The notes beneath the pieces were generated by a model, which did not search any database, was not told the origin of the DNA, and saw nothing but the letters and a program-made list of their open reading frames with translations. A DNA stretch of 35,645 bases from Chara braunii. Its lineage: Eukaryota; Streptophyta; Charophyceae; Charales; Characeae. Below are positions 9,419-19,131 of this stretch, piece after piece. How positions within the stretch are numbered: the stretch's first letter is position 1; each line of letters starts with the position of its first letter. Location of the stretch: NCBI GenBank assembly GCA_003427395.1, contig BFEA01000295.1, positions 551,118-586,762 on the forward strand, written 5' to 3'. The translations under genes were made by a program, and so were the position numbers.

Positions 9419-11939
9419 CGCGCATCGAACTTGGACGAAGTCCTCTCATACCATCCAGCTAGAGAGTGGCGTGGGTATGGTCTAGCGTGAACGCCATAAC
9501 CTCACACCTCTTCCTCCTCCTCCTTTGAGCTATACTCGCGCTTCCTCACGAGCCTTACCCACTCGTCCACCTTGTCATCTTTCCTGTACCCGACATGCCT
9601 CACACATGGTACAAGATGAAGTTTCAATTGAGAAGAAGGTGGGAAAAAAAAAGTGTGCAGCAATGAAGATAGAGACTAAAAGAATACCGTGAGAGTAAAA
9701 GGACACCACTACTAAGGGAGGAAGAGGGAAGTAATGGTGCAGATCACGCAGAATTGTTGCACAATGGAAAAGAGAGAAACTGCGCTGCAAAAAGAAAAAG
9801 AAAAAGTGTTTGCGGTGTGATACTAAGATAACTTTATCACCCGCGTGAAAATGAGTGAGTTAACCTCAACTCTTGTTGTTTTACACTAGTTCCTCGTCAA
9901 CGGGGATGCTTGGATGGGGTTTGGTATCATGTCGAAGGACCCGACATTCTGACCCTCCGCGTTGACTCAAATTTGCGACACCAGTTTGATGTTTTGGCCT
10001 GCGGGGTAAAAGGTTCCCCATTTTCATAATCTGAGGGAACCGTGGCCAGTTCGATCTACTTGACCATAAGAGGCTGCGCTGAGGGTTATCAAACTCGTTA
10101 GCTTTTACCCTTCCGTGCCCAGTTTTGTTGAGAGCCTATCGTTGAATATTATTTCTATGTTTTTTTTCAATGTGAAGGGCTCGATTAGCCTCTACAATAA
10201 ATAACATACAATAAAATAATAATGAAAGAAAATAATGAATTGGCCTAAGTGGTGGCGGTGCTCACATTGGCCAGACCAGGAAACCAGCTCCACCAGCGGG
10301 ACTGTTCGACTTGGAATCAGCGTCTACGGTAGTACCACTGCGCCTGGTCCACTTAGGTAGTACCTTCCCTATTTTCAACGACGGGTACGTGTGTGCTCAG
10401 GTCCCACATGTCGATGGGCACAACAGCCAGCTATCGGACTAGGGAAACAACCACTTGGCCGTTACAAAATGGACTAGGGTTAGACTTTTGAGCTCAGTTC
10501 TCGACACACATGCGGTACAGATAGAGAGGATGAGTTGCAGAGCGGCCAAAGACACGTGTTTATTTGTCCGTTGTTCGCCCGTGGGACTGCCACCTGGTAG
10601 TGACAAGGGAGCGACAACACATAGGGAGCAATATCAACGGCAACAATGAAAAAGGGAATATACAGTATCTCCAAAAAACTTTCTATAACGGGCAATGTCA
10701 CTTCTTGCAGCATGTTCTTACTGGCAATAATATATCTTAAAACCTTTGTCCATCTTCCTGTACTAATCGGCTTAAGGAGGAGCGAAGGCGAACGCGGGAG
10801 AGAAAAGTGAAAGTGACAGAGTATCAAGCACTGCCCCCACTCATCAATAATTGTTAGTTGTTATGACCAACCAAGCATTATCGGCCTAAAAGATAGAGCA
10901 CCAGACCTCAACTAACTAGTTACTAACTAGTTGTGGGCAGTAAGCGTGGAATTATCTAACGATCGATGATTGGGTAGATTGGACGTGAAGTGCGTGTGAC
11001 CCAAAAATAAATGCATCAGCTCGCCTGTAGCTATTAGACCGAAGATGATAAAGACGACAAGGGTGGTGTATCATATACCTTCAAAACACAGTGTGCTATC
11101 AAAGGACGAAGCCGGTTGTTGTTTCGATTGGACGTGTCGAAATACTCGTTTAGCAGGTGACCATCGACATTGTGAGTGGACCCGCGTCCATCAAAAATTC
11201 GATAGTTTTTTTTTTCCGGGGGTTATGGCAACCGTTCTTTATATTCCATTGCGGATGGGATGCATGTCGTGTTCGTTGTGCCTCCCCATGATGCTCGTGA
11301 TCACTTGTTCGTCGTAATGGTCATTGTGTTTGGCCTAGTTACCGAGGAAAGTGCACTGGCTGTTGTCAGGTGAAGGGGGCTGCAGACGGGCTGCAAGGCA
11401 AGTTTATTTGTTGACTAGAGAGTCGCTCACCCCAACAGCCAGAGTAATAGGGAGAGGTTAACCTCTAGCTTTGGGACTTACCTGCTGATCGGCGAGCTGC
11501 TCGGCTTGTTGAACGAAGTCACAGCAAGTCATCGTAGGAGCTACAAATTGACCTGTTAGCCTAGGGTACTGCTCATCCCATCAGCCTGTGCACTAACAGG
11601 TCAGAGGTGAAGGTTGCGGACTTACCTTAGTGGTATATTTTTAAGTTACAACCAGTAAGAAGGCGGACCAAGTTCTTTGGAAATTGGGTTTTTGCTGCAA
11701 GTCGGGAGAGTTGTCAATTAGGTCAGCGATTGGCAGCACGACATCCGTTGACCAAGCTATACTGCGCACTTTGGCCATAATTGCACAACCAGCAGGCGCA
11801 TGAAGATTTCAAGGCCCTCTCCTAAGAGTTGAGATGTCCCTCTCTTGTATCTCGAATGTATGAAACCTCTTCTTCTGCCTTTCTTATTCTAAGTCCAATC
11901 TTCAGTTAGGAGAGGAAGGCGGCAAGCAGGATTGCAACC
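9419..11939. other. About 2.5 kb with no recognised gene
   Basis: Frames at 9575-9790, 10455-10827 and 11045-11317 overlap on both strands or lack known motifs. No tRNA, snRNA or terminal repeat was found by eye. Confidence 0.4.
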
Positions 11940-12042
11940 CCTACCATCTTCCCCCGAACACAACGCATGCTTATTTTGGTTGTATCTGGTCGGAAATATA
12001 GCTTGTATATATTCAACGTTATGTTCGAGGGAAGATGGTAGG
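11940..12042. mobile_element. Short foldback (MITE-like) element, copy 1
   Basis: A 103-base unit has terminal inverted repeats. The left end starts CCTACCATCTTC and continues CCCCGAACACAACG. The right end is the complement of CCTACCATCTTC followed by CCTCGAACATAACG. The same terminus (CTACCATCTTCA then CTCGAACACAACG) bounds another unit at 31209-31324, so this is a repeated foldback family rather than a chance palindrome. No clear target-site duplication was found. Confidence 0.6.
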
Positions 12043-12796
12043 ACGACATCAAGACTCTGTGAAAAGTGCCCACCGATTGAGGGAGCTCTGCCGGAACTAA
12101 GGAGGAGTTTTGGAAGCAGATAACTAAGAGGTAAACCTTCATTTCCCTCTATAAACCCATTTATAACCCAGATCTGTAATTCTTGCTATAGTTTGACTGA
12201 GTATATTGCATGTATTCCATATTGACTTTAAGTTTGATTTTCAGGACACAAACCAAACTTAAGTAAAGGGATGTTTGTGCAATTTCAATTTATTTTTATT
12301 GTTTGATTGAAAGCATATTGTAAGTGGGTTTGCATCTGGGGGAAAGAAGGGAGAAAGGTGGTTTTGTCTGTGTTTGACTGGGTCAACCAACGATTGGGCA
12401 AGTCATTGTATAATTGGAAGGTTTAGTGCTATATTCATTTTTGATTGCCTAGAGGACTAGACAAGTTTCCATAAGTTTGGATGGTTTAATTGCTCTAACT
12501 TGCAAGGGTTGTTTGTGATTGCCTTTTCAGGGATAAAATCATCGAGTCGACAATAAAGTAATGTTGATGTCTTGCATATGTAGAAAAATATATTAAAAAT
12601 CACAAGAAACTCGTTGTTGTTATATTGAATGAAAAACCATTTTTTTAATAAAAGTTTGCTATATTCAATATTAACTCGAACAGAAAAACTAATGGATATC
12701 GTATGTCAAATGTAAAAGCAAGATAATGATACACGATCGCCTCAAATGTCGATGGGTTCGATCGTTCGAGATTCCAAATGTCTATAAAGTGGGTCT
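12043..12796. other. No gene seen
   Basis: A/T-leaning anonymous sequence; nothing recognised. Confidence 0.35.
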
Positions 12797-13075
12797 CCAA
12801 GGGTTCATTTGAATCGAGGGACCAATCCAGCATGATGCACTTGAGCTGACTTGATACGCTTGAGCTGACCTCCCATCTACACAACTCGGCTTGTGGAGGG
12901 GGGCTGGCGGAAGGGGGGAGAGGAAATGTGTTTATCCTATTAAATGATGATATGATTGTACGAGGGTTCATTTGAATCGAGAGAGCAATCCAGCATGATG
13001 CACTTGAGTCGACCTGATGCACGTGAGCTGACTTACCATCTAGACAACTCAAATCGGCTTATGGCGGGGGGCTGG
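12797..13075 (+). repeat. Two-copy direct repeat, about 115 bp each
   Basis: Copies at about 12797-12910 and 12962-13075 share GGGTTCATTTGAATCGAG, CAATCCAGCATGATGCACTT, GAGCTGAC and GGGGGGCTGG, separated by about 50 unrelated bases. Reading frames on the minus strand repeat in parallel with the DNA. Confidence 0.75.
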
Positions 13076-13084
13076 TGAATACGT

Positions 13085-14765
13085 CTAACACACAAACACA
13101 TATAAACACGTCCTTGTCAGGGGTTTCAGTCAACAATTTGCAAGGATTCCAAGGTTGGTGTGAGTAGAGTCACCACTTCTCAACCTTGCTAACATTGGGC
13201 TAAATGGTGAATCCTTATTCATCAGTCACAACACTTTGAACTCAAAATGTTGATGTAATATTTTATTTTATGTGTATTATTGAGATATTAACTATATATA
13301 ATCTAATTCTAATTATATATACATTCTCAACCATAAAGAAGTAGAAAGATGTATGACAAAAAAAAATGGTATAGTCAAATTTCTTTTCTTTACGAAGTTT
13401 TGTATGGCAAACATGACAATACACATACACACACACAAGCACAATTTTGTTCGCGTTTTGGCGCAACAATTTGTTACGGTCACCCGAATATAACGTACAA
13501 TCATTTCTGCTTCATCTCCTAAAAGGTGAGCCAAATACGGTTACATTTACTGCACATTTTATGTAGGGAAAACGTCACAGTTGCAGGGTTCGTGTGAGTA
13601 AAATCTACCACTTTTCTCAGGGATACTAACTCTCGACCAAATGGTAAGTCCCTAACCAGATTTCAAATATATCCTGGCCAAACGTTTGGGGTTCAACATC
13701 CTGATGATACGACGTTAAAGTCGCAGGGTTAATGTGAGTAAAATCGACCACTTTTCTCAAGGGTACTAAATCTTTGCCAAGTGGTAAGTCCCTAACCAGC
13801 ACTCAAATATATCCTCACCAAACATTTTGGGTTCGACGTCATGATCAAACGGTGAAAGTTTCATAAAACAATATAACACAATCCGACTTTCTTTTTGTTT
13901 TCTTACATACATAGTTTTGTACAACGGTTTAAACCAACATGACAATATTATATATATTCTTGCCAATAGGGTGAAGCAATAATTTGCGAGGTTGGAAGGT
14001 TTGCACGAGTTGAATCTACCATTTTTCTCAAAGGTGTTAACTCTGTATCAGATGGTGAGTGTTGTTTTGTCCTTTCCGTATACTCCATTGAAGACTCGTT
14101 ATGCAAGTGATGATAAGGTAACCCCCAAGACTGAGATTTTGCCGAGCGCATGGCTCCATTCTATTGGTGGGGGAGAACTCCTGTTGGAAAACCAGCTCCT
14201 CATCCAATTGTTGACAACACACCCACGAGAGGTGAGCACCAACATCTCCTCTTATATGGGACCACTGTCCCATTCACAAAGATGTGGGCAAGGCTTCCCT
14301 GCTTACTTCTTTTCCCATACCCAAGGCCATCCTCTTTTTATCCACTAGTCAAATGCATTTTAGCCAGACTGTTTGGGTTCAACCTTCAAATAAACCAGTG
14401 ACAATTCAACAAAACAGTCTAGCACAATCGTGCTTTTCTGAAGTTTTTTCTTGTCCTGTGGAGTTTTGAATATGTCTAGTGATAACACACACACGCACAC
14501 ATTCTTGTCGACGACTTCGACTGACAGCCTCCCAGGATTGCAAGGTCTGTGTGAAAATAATCTACCACCTCTCAGGGGTATTAACTCTGAGCCAAGTGGT
14601 GATTAGTTCTCCCTTAGTCAAATGCATCCTGGCGAGAGGGTTGGATTCAACCTCGTGATAAGTCTGTGAAAGTTTGACACAATTAAAACTTTGCTTTTGT
14701 TTTGTGAAGTTTCGAACAGGGCACGCCTCCCCGGGTTATAAGGCACGACCAAGCATACACACACA
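13085..14765 (+). repeat. Array of about five diverged copies of a 200-450 bp repeat
   Basis: Best-conserved cores start near 13150, 13578, 13723, 13998 and 14545. Each holds GTGTGAGTAAAATCTACCAC, TTCTCAGGGGTACTAACTCT, CCAA(A/G)TGGTAAGTCC, a (T)CAAAT(A/G)(T/C)ATCCTGGCCA stretch and GGGTTCAACNTC. Complete copies continue through CACAATC(C/G)(G/T)(A/G)CTTT, GAAGTTTTGTA and an (AC)n tail. The copies differ by indels and insertions, so this is an old local expansion. Frames inside it are not supported as genes. Confidence 0.7.
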
Positions 14766-15135
14766 CAAAGAAACTACTCTGCCTCTTTACTCCAACCAAC
14801 CTTTTCCCCCTCCCCCCCTCTCTTTCTATCTCTTTCTCCACCCGACCTCTTCCCTCTCCCTCCTTACTCGACCCAATGAAAACATAGTTGATTAATTCCT
14901 CTTTCCTGTCATACAAACACGATTAATTTACAATCAACGCTTTTGTTACTCCATTAACTTTCCCCAAACCATTGGAAAACAACAAACCTCCTTTAATCTA
15001 GTGTTTGACCCACATTGTTCACTTTTGTTTTCCTCTTTACTCCAACTTGCATTTGTGCACTTAAACTATGACAAATCTTTGGCCATACATACAACTAAAG
15101 TTACTTTTTTATTTCCTTGGGCAGTTTCTTTCAAT
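14766..15135. other. No gene seen; pyrimidine-rich patch
   Basis: A C/T-rich patch at about 14800-14875, then A/T-leaning sequence. Nothing was recognised. Confidence 0.35.
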
Positions 15136-15211
15136 AAAATAGGATTGTTTGGATTTTGGTCTATGATGGTCTTAAAATAGGATTGTTTGGATTTTGGTCT
15201 ATGATGGTCTT
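15136..15211 (+). repeat. Perfect 38-bp tandem duplication
   Basis: 15136-15173 and 15174-15211 are identical (starting AAAATAGGATTGTTTGG, ending TATGATGGTCTT). The lack of differences suggests a recent event. Confidence 0.9.
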
Positions 15212-15282
15212 TTTATTGATTTTAACTATTGGTTTTGTTTATGAATGGAAGAAGGGCGCTTTAGATTGGGAATAACACATTC

Positions 15283-15355
15283 GGGTAATTAGCTCAGTTG
15301 GTAGAGTGTCTCATTTACACCAAGAGAGCCAGCGGTTCAAGTCCGTTATTACCCA
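15283..15355 (+). tRNA. tRNA-Val(UAC), bacterial/organellar type, possibly a pseudogene
   Basis: A 73-base cloverleaf can be drawn. The acceptor GGGTAAT/ATTACCC pairs perfectly with discriminator A. The D arm is GCTC/GAGT and the T arm AGCGG-TTCAAGT-CCGTT. The anticodon loop is TTTACAC with anticodon TAC at 15316-15318, which reads Val. The start GGGTAATTAGCTCAGTTGGT is of the bacterial/mitochondrial kind, not eukaryotic nuclear tRNA-Val. The anticodon stem TCTCA/CAAGA has two inner mismatches; TGAGA would restore it. This suggests a transferred organellar copy that has begun to decay. No CCA is encoded and the flanks are not recognisable. Identity as tRNA-Val(UAC)-derived is firm; function is doubtful. 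Confidence 0.8.
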
Positions 15356-15488
15356 GTTGAGAAAAGTATGACAACTCCTCGACGATGTATACAACCCTCC
15401 GAACACCTTAATAAAAAACGGTGCTTGAGGAAGCCGTTGGGTCCCTGGACATGGATATAACTAATTAAAAAATATATACTTTCGAATA

Positions 15489-15884
15489 GGGATAATTTGC
15501 AAAATACCCTCAAAAGTTGAGATATAAGTCAAAATGCCCCTGAAAGATGTGGGTAAAGCGAGATGCCCTTTCGGGCCGAAATCTTTGTATTGTGCCCCTG
15601 TTAGGCGGGTGTGCAGCTTTGCAATCTGAACCTCCCCGTTTTGGCCTTGGCCTTACCTCCCCGTTTTGGCCTTGACCTTTTGCAATACAGCCTAGGAGAA
15701 GTTGACAAGTACTGGGGCATTTTGCAAAGTTGGACGATACCTAGTAGGGGTATATTGCAAAGATGGGGTTCCAACCAACGCCATGGGTATTTCAAATATG
15801 TTTCTTGTCAGAGGGGAATTCCGCTCTACCCACATCTTTTAAGGGCATTTTGGCACATCTCCCAACTTATGGGCGTATTATCCC
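15489..15884. mobile_element. Non-autonomous TIR element, Mutator-like
   Basis: Terminal inverted repeats of about 80-90 bases. Both ends begin GGGATAAT inward and share CAAAATGCCC, (T/A)AAGATGTGGGTA(A/G)AGCG and CCC(T/C)(T/C)T stretches. GGGATAATTTGCAAAATACC resembles termini of plant Mutator-like elements. Flanking nonamers TTTCGAATA (15480-15488) and TTTCCGGTA (15885-15893) match at six of nine sites, a weak sign of the 9-bp target duplication of that superfamily. The inside carries a 25-bp tandem pair (CCTCCCCGTTTTGGCCTTG) near 15632-15680 and no transposase. Confidence 0.6.
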
Positions 15885-16110
15885 TTTCCGGTATAACAAC
15901 TGTATGAGCTTTATGAACTTCTGCATCCGTCTTATGGCACCAGTTTTTCAACATAGCGTAATGATGGTAAACTTCTTCAAAAATCATTTACGATTTTACA
16001 GTCGCTATAATCACAAATGTTTACTTACTGAGTGATACCAAAGGACTGTATGAAATCTATCGATTATTACATCCTTATGCACCAATCATATTACATACTT
16101 ATGCACCAAG
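15885..16110. other. Insertion-site flank of the LTR retrotransposon
   Basis: Anonymous sequence ending in two near-copies of TTACATACTTATGCACCAA (about 16066-16109). The CAAG at 16107-16110 is repeated just after the 3' LTR copy (25274-25277). Confidence 0.5.
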
Positions 16111-16498
16111 TGAAACGGGTTTCACCTTTTAGTAGCAGCGGATGCAGTACCCAGGGTTCGATCCCTAGACCTCACCCTGCCCATGTACAGTGTCTGTATA
16201 GATCCCGAGAATTGAACCTGTGACCTGTGTATTCGCAGACAGTTGGTAGGTCTGTCGTAGGTCCCTAGGCAGCAGGGGTTCGATTTGTAGGTCTATAGCG
16301 TAAAAGTCTTAGTGAGTTCCGGAAGCTTAGCTGTCGACCTTCTAGAAGGTAGGCAAGCGGGCAAGTGGTCAAGTGGTGAGGCAAGTGGTGGACTATACCG
16401 CAGTGTAACAGCAGTACAACGTCGGTAGGATAGCAGTGAGTCCACAGTCAGTCAGCGGAAGGTCCAGTCAGTCCCAGTCCGGTCCAGCAAGTACCACA
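16111..16498 (+). repeat. 5' LTR (at least its U3 part)
   Basis: Begins TGAAACGGGTTTCA, a TG start within a short palindrome, and matches 24889-25273 to its last base (…GTACCACA). The true right end is uncertain. The match stops at 16498, but a TATA box (16556) and a primer-binding-site-like sequence (17642) lie downstream. The LTR may therefore run to about 17640 through the assembly gap, with the 3' copy truncated. Confidence 0.8.
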
Positions 16499-16555
16499 GG
16501 GGGATTGTGAGCACCAAGGGCCGATGGCAAAGGGCAGACCAACAAGTTTCTGAAG

Positions 16556-16562
16556 TATAAAT
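16556..16562 (+). promoter_or_regulatory. Candidate LTR TATA box
   Basis: TATAAAT in the context GAAGTATAAATCAAG, about 60 bases after the part shared with the 3' LTR. A TATA box is expected in U3, so this supports the longer-LTR reading. Confidence 0.4.
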
Positions 16563-16677
16563 CAAGAGGCAGCGCCCAGCCATTCATTCATTCCTGCGTG
16601 AGCCATGCGGAAGCGCTGCCATAGCGACTTGTGCAAGGAGGCCTGCAGATGAGCGCGGAGGACGCAGTGGGCAAGAG

Positions 16678-16745
16678 AGAGGAGGTTAGCATAGCGATAG
16701 GTTAGATGCAAGAGAGAGAAAGTTAGCATAGCGATAGGTTAGATG
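16678..16745 (+). repeat. Short direct repeat in the leader
   Basis: GTTAGCATAGCGATAGGTTA followed by GATGCA occurs twice, at about 16685-16710 and 16722-16746, separated by AGAGAGAGAAA. Confidence 0.8.
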
Positions 16746-16867
16746 CAGCGATAGCTGCCATAGCTATAGTTAGTAGTGAGCGTGTTTGTGTGTTCTAGTG
16801 TTAGAGTGATGTGTGTGGGATATCCAGGGTGGTCCAGTGTATGTGAACAGTGAGATGTTTGGGCGCT

Positions 16868-17637
16868 NNNNNNNNNNNNNNNNNNNNNNNNNNNNNNNNN
16901 NNNNNNNNNNNNNNNNNNNNNNNNNNNNNNNNNNNNNNNNNNNNNNNNNNNNNNNNNNNNNNNNNNNNNNNNNNNNNNNNNNNNNNNNNNNNNNNNNNNN
17001 NNNNNNNNNNNNNNNNNNNNNNNNNNNNNNNNNNNNNNNNNNNNNNNNNNNNNNNNNNNNNNNNNNNNNNNNNNNNNNNNNNNNNNNNNNNNNNNNNNNN
17101 NNNNNNNNNNNNNNNNNNNNNNNNNNNNNNNNNNNNNNNNNNNNNNNNNNNNNNNNNNNNNNNNNNNNNNNNNNNNNNNNNNNNNNNNNNNNNNNNNNNN
17201 NNNNNNNNNNNNNNNNNNNNNNNNNNNNNNNNNNNNNNNNNNNNNNNNNNNNNNNNNNNNNNNNNNNNNNNNNNNNNNNNNNNNNNNNNNNNNNNNNNNN
17301 NNNNNNNNNNNNNNNNNNNNNNNNNNNNNNNNNNNNNNNNNNNNNNNNNNNNNNNNNNNNNNNNNNNNNNNNNNNNNNNNNNNNNNNNNNNNNNNNNNNN
17401 NNNNNNNNNNNNNNNNNNNNNNNNNNNNNNNNNNNNNNNNNNNNNNNNNNNNNNNNNNNNNNNNNNNNNNNNNNNNNNNNNNNNNNNNNNNNNNNNNNNN
17501 NNNNNNNNNNNNNNNNNNNNNNNNNNNNNNNNNNNNNNNNNNNNNNNNNNNNNNNNNNNNNNNNNNNNNNNNNNNNNNNNNNNNNNNNNNNNNNNNNNNN
17601 NNNNNNNNNNNNNNNNNNNNNNNNNNNNNNNNNNNNN
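16868..17637. other. Assembly gap (770 Ns)
   Basis: Unbroken run of N. Open frames crossing it on either strand are artefacts of translating Ns. Its position near the 5' LTR/leader fits collapse of repeated sequence during assembly. Confidence 0.99.
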
Positions 17638-17641
17638 GCAT

Positions 17642-17653
17642 TGGTATCGGAGC
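17642..17653 (+). promoter_or_regulatory. Candidate primer-binding site (tRNA-iMet type)
   Basis: TGGTATCGGAGC differs at one base from TGGTATCAGAGC, the usual plant LTR-retrotransposon site complementary to the 3' end of initiator tRNA-Met. It is preceded by CA-T (17639-17641), the usual end of an LTR plus a spacer base, which argues that the 5' LTR ends at 17640. Confidence 0.65.
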
Positions 17654-17803
17654 TGGTATCCGCTATTCCATGCGCGCCGTCGTATGCAGGGCCTGATGCG
17701 CCATAGCCGAGGTGGCAGCCGAAGGAGATAGTCCGCCATAGCGGACCTGAGGACGAAGAAGCCGCCGCACACCTGCAAGCCTCTGCAAGCAGACCACGAC
17801 GAA

Positions 17804-17808
<5 letters not shown>

Positions 17809-17844
<36 letters not shown>

Positions 17845-17895
17845 GTGATACAAGATTGAGTTACACGTACCTGCTGCGCTAAAGATACCGCTACG

Positions 17896-17950
<55 letters not shown>
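17809..17950 (+). repeat. Two (GA)n tracts in a duplicated unit
   Basis: (GA)n at about 17809-17840 and 17898-17950. Each is followed by ATGAG(T/C)GATACAAGATTG and then TTACACGTACCTG or TTACGTACCTG, so the microsatellite and its flank were duplicated together. Confidence 0.85.
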
Positions 17951-17954
<4 letters not shown>

Positions 17955-18248
17955 GCGATACAAGATTGGTTGTTACGTACCTGTGAAGTTGCTGTGCAGT
18001 CCACGAAGGAGAAAGATAGCGGCCATAGCCCCAAAGCCTGTACCACGGAGTGACGAAGTAGGAAGGAGAAGAACAAAGTGGGGAGAGACCGAGAAGGGAG
18101 AGAAAGCGGCCATAGCCAAGAGGCGAAGAAAAGGCCGATAAAAAAAAAAAAAAAAAAAAAAAGGAGGAAGAAGACAGCGGGGAAAAGGAGGCAAGGGAGG
18201 TAGAGCAGAAGAAGGGGATTCTCGAGGAAGAAGAGCCGGTAGCCATAG

Positions 18249-18361
18249 CTGACCGGGGAGTTGACCGGGGGTGTTGACCGGCGTTACCAGAGTTGACCGG
18301 GGGTTGACCAAGGATTGACCGCAGAATTGACCGGCGTTGACCAAGACCGTTGACCAAGACT
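18249..18361 (+). promoter_or_regulatory. Cluster of eight W-box-like TTGACC motifs
   Basis: TTGACC occurs eight times within about 110 bases, mostly as GTTGACCGGGG, GTTGACCGGCG or GTTGACCAAGA. Diverged neighbours are CTGACC and TTGAAC. TTGAC(C/T) is the core bound by plant WRKY factors. The cluster lies in the transcribed leader of the retroelement, if the promoter is in the LTR. It may equally be a simple minisatellite; motif presence is certain, regulatory use is inference. Confidence 0.5.
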
Positions 18362-18582
18362 TTGAACAAGCTGGAGCTAGTAACATCTCGCCAAGCCCTT
18401 AGCCTNCCCCTTGCCCTATGGATGTGCACATACCCCTTGGTACTTGCTGAGTACAATTTGTCTGTCTATTCTTTCTGCGTTGAGTCTCTTCTGTCCTACG
18501 TCATAATACTTTGTGGATGAAGGATAGGGCTTGGATGACGAAACCCTAGTCTGACCTTGTAGGGCTAAAACTGTGGCTAATC

Positions 18583-18870
18583 CAACTTTCCAGGGGGGTA
18601 TAACCCTCCCAAGGACCGTTGCTAACCGGCTGGAAACGGTTGGTAGGACTCAATGGGCCTGAACGACAGTTAAGGCTGACACACCAGGCAGTCTTTAAGT
18701 GTTGAGGGCCTGTTTGAACCACTCCCCTACCAAACCAAGGAAGACTGATGATCTGTGTCTGACGACTCGACTGTCCCGGAGGATACGAATCCTCCCAAGG
18801 ACCGGTACAGACCGGCGGGCTTCGCGGTGTGGCACAGTAGGCCGGAAAGGCTGAGTTGTGGGCTGAAAGC
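18583..18870 (+). repeat. Imperfect two-copy repeat in the leader
   Basis: Blocks at about 18583-18690 and 18775-18870 share CCTCCCAAGGACCG, AACCGGC/GACCGGC and a trailing AAGGCTGA…CACAGGC/CACCAGGC. The minus-strand frame 18546-18893 follows the repeat and shows matching GPWE motifs, so it is probably not a gene. Confidence 0.55.
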
Positions 18871-19131
18871 ACAGGCAGAACTAAGCTGATCACGTCGTCC
18901 TGTTTGCGACGTTAAAGAATTCTTGAGGAGTTACGGGGGATCTCATTAAATGCCTCCTAATCAACCACTGATTCAATAGTGATAGTTGTAGCATAGGTCT
19001 AGGCTAGAGACCATAGTTGACAGGGTCCTTGTCACGATTCTGTGGGTCCTTAGATTGAGTCTATAGGTTTGTCAGTCAGGGGTCAGAGTCTACGTGGTGA
19101 GATCTGGAACCACTAACCCGGTTGTACACTT

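Noticed and set aside
16739-18456. Very long open frames (up to 551 codons) on both strands
   Set aside because: They cross the 770-base run of N, and most residues are unknown; the rest is microsatellite.
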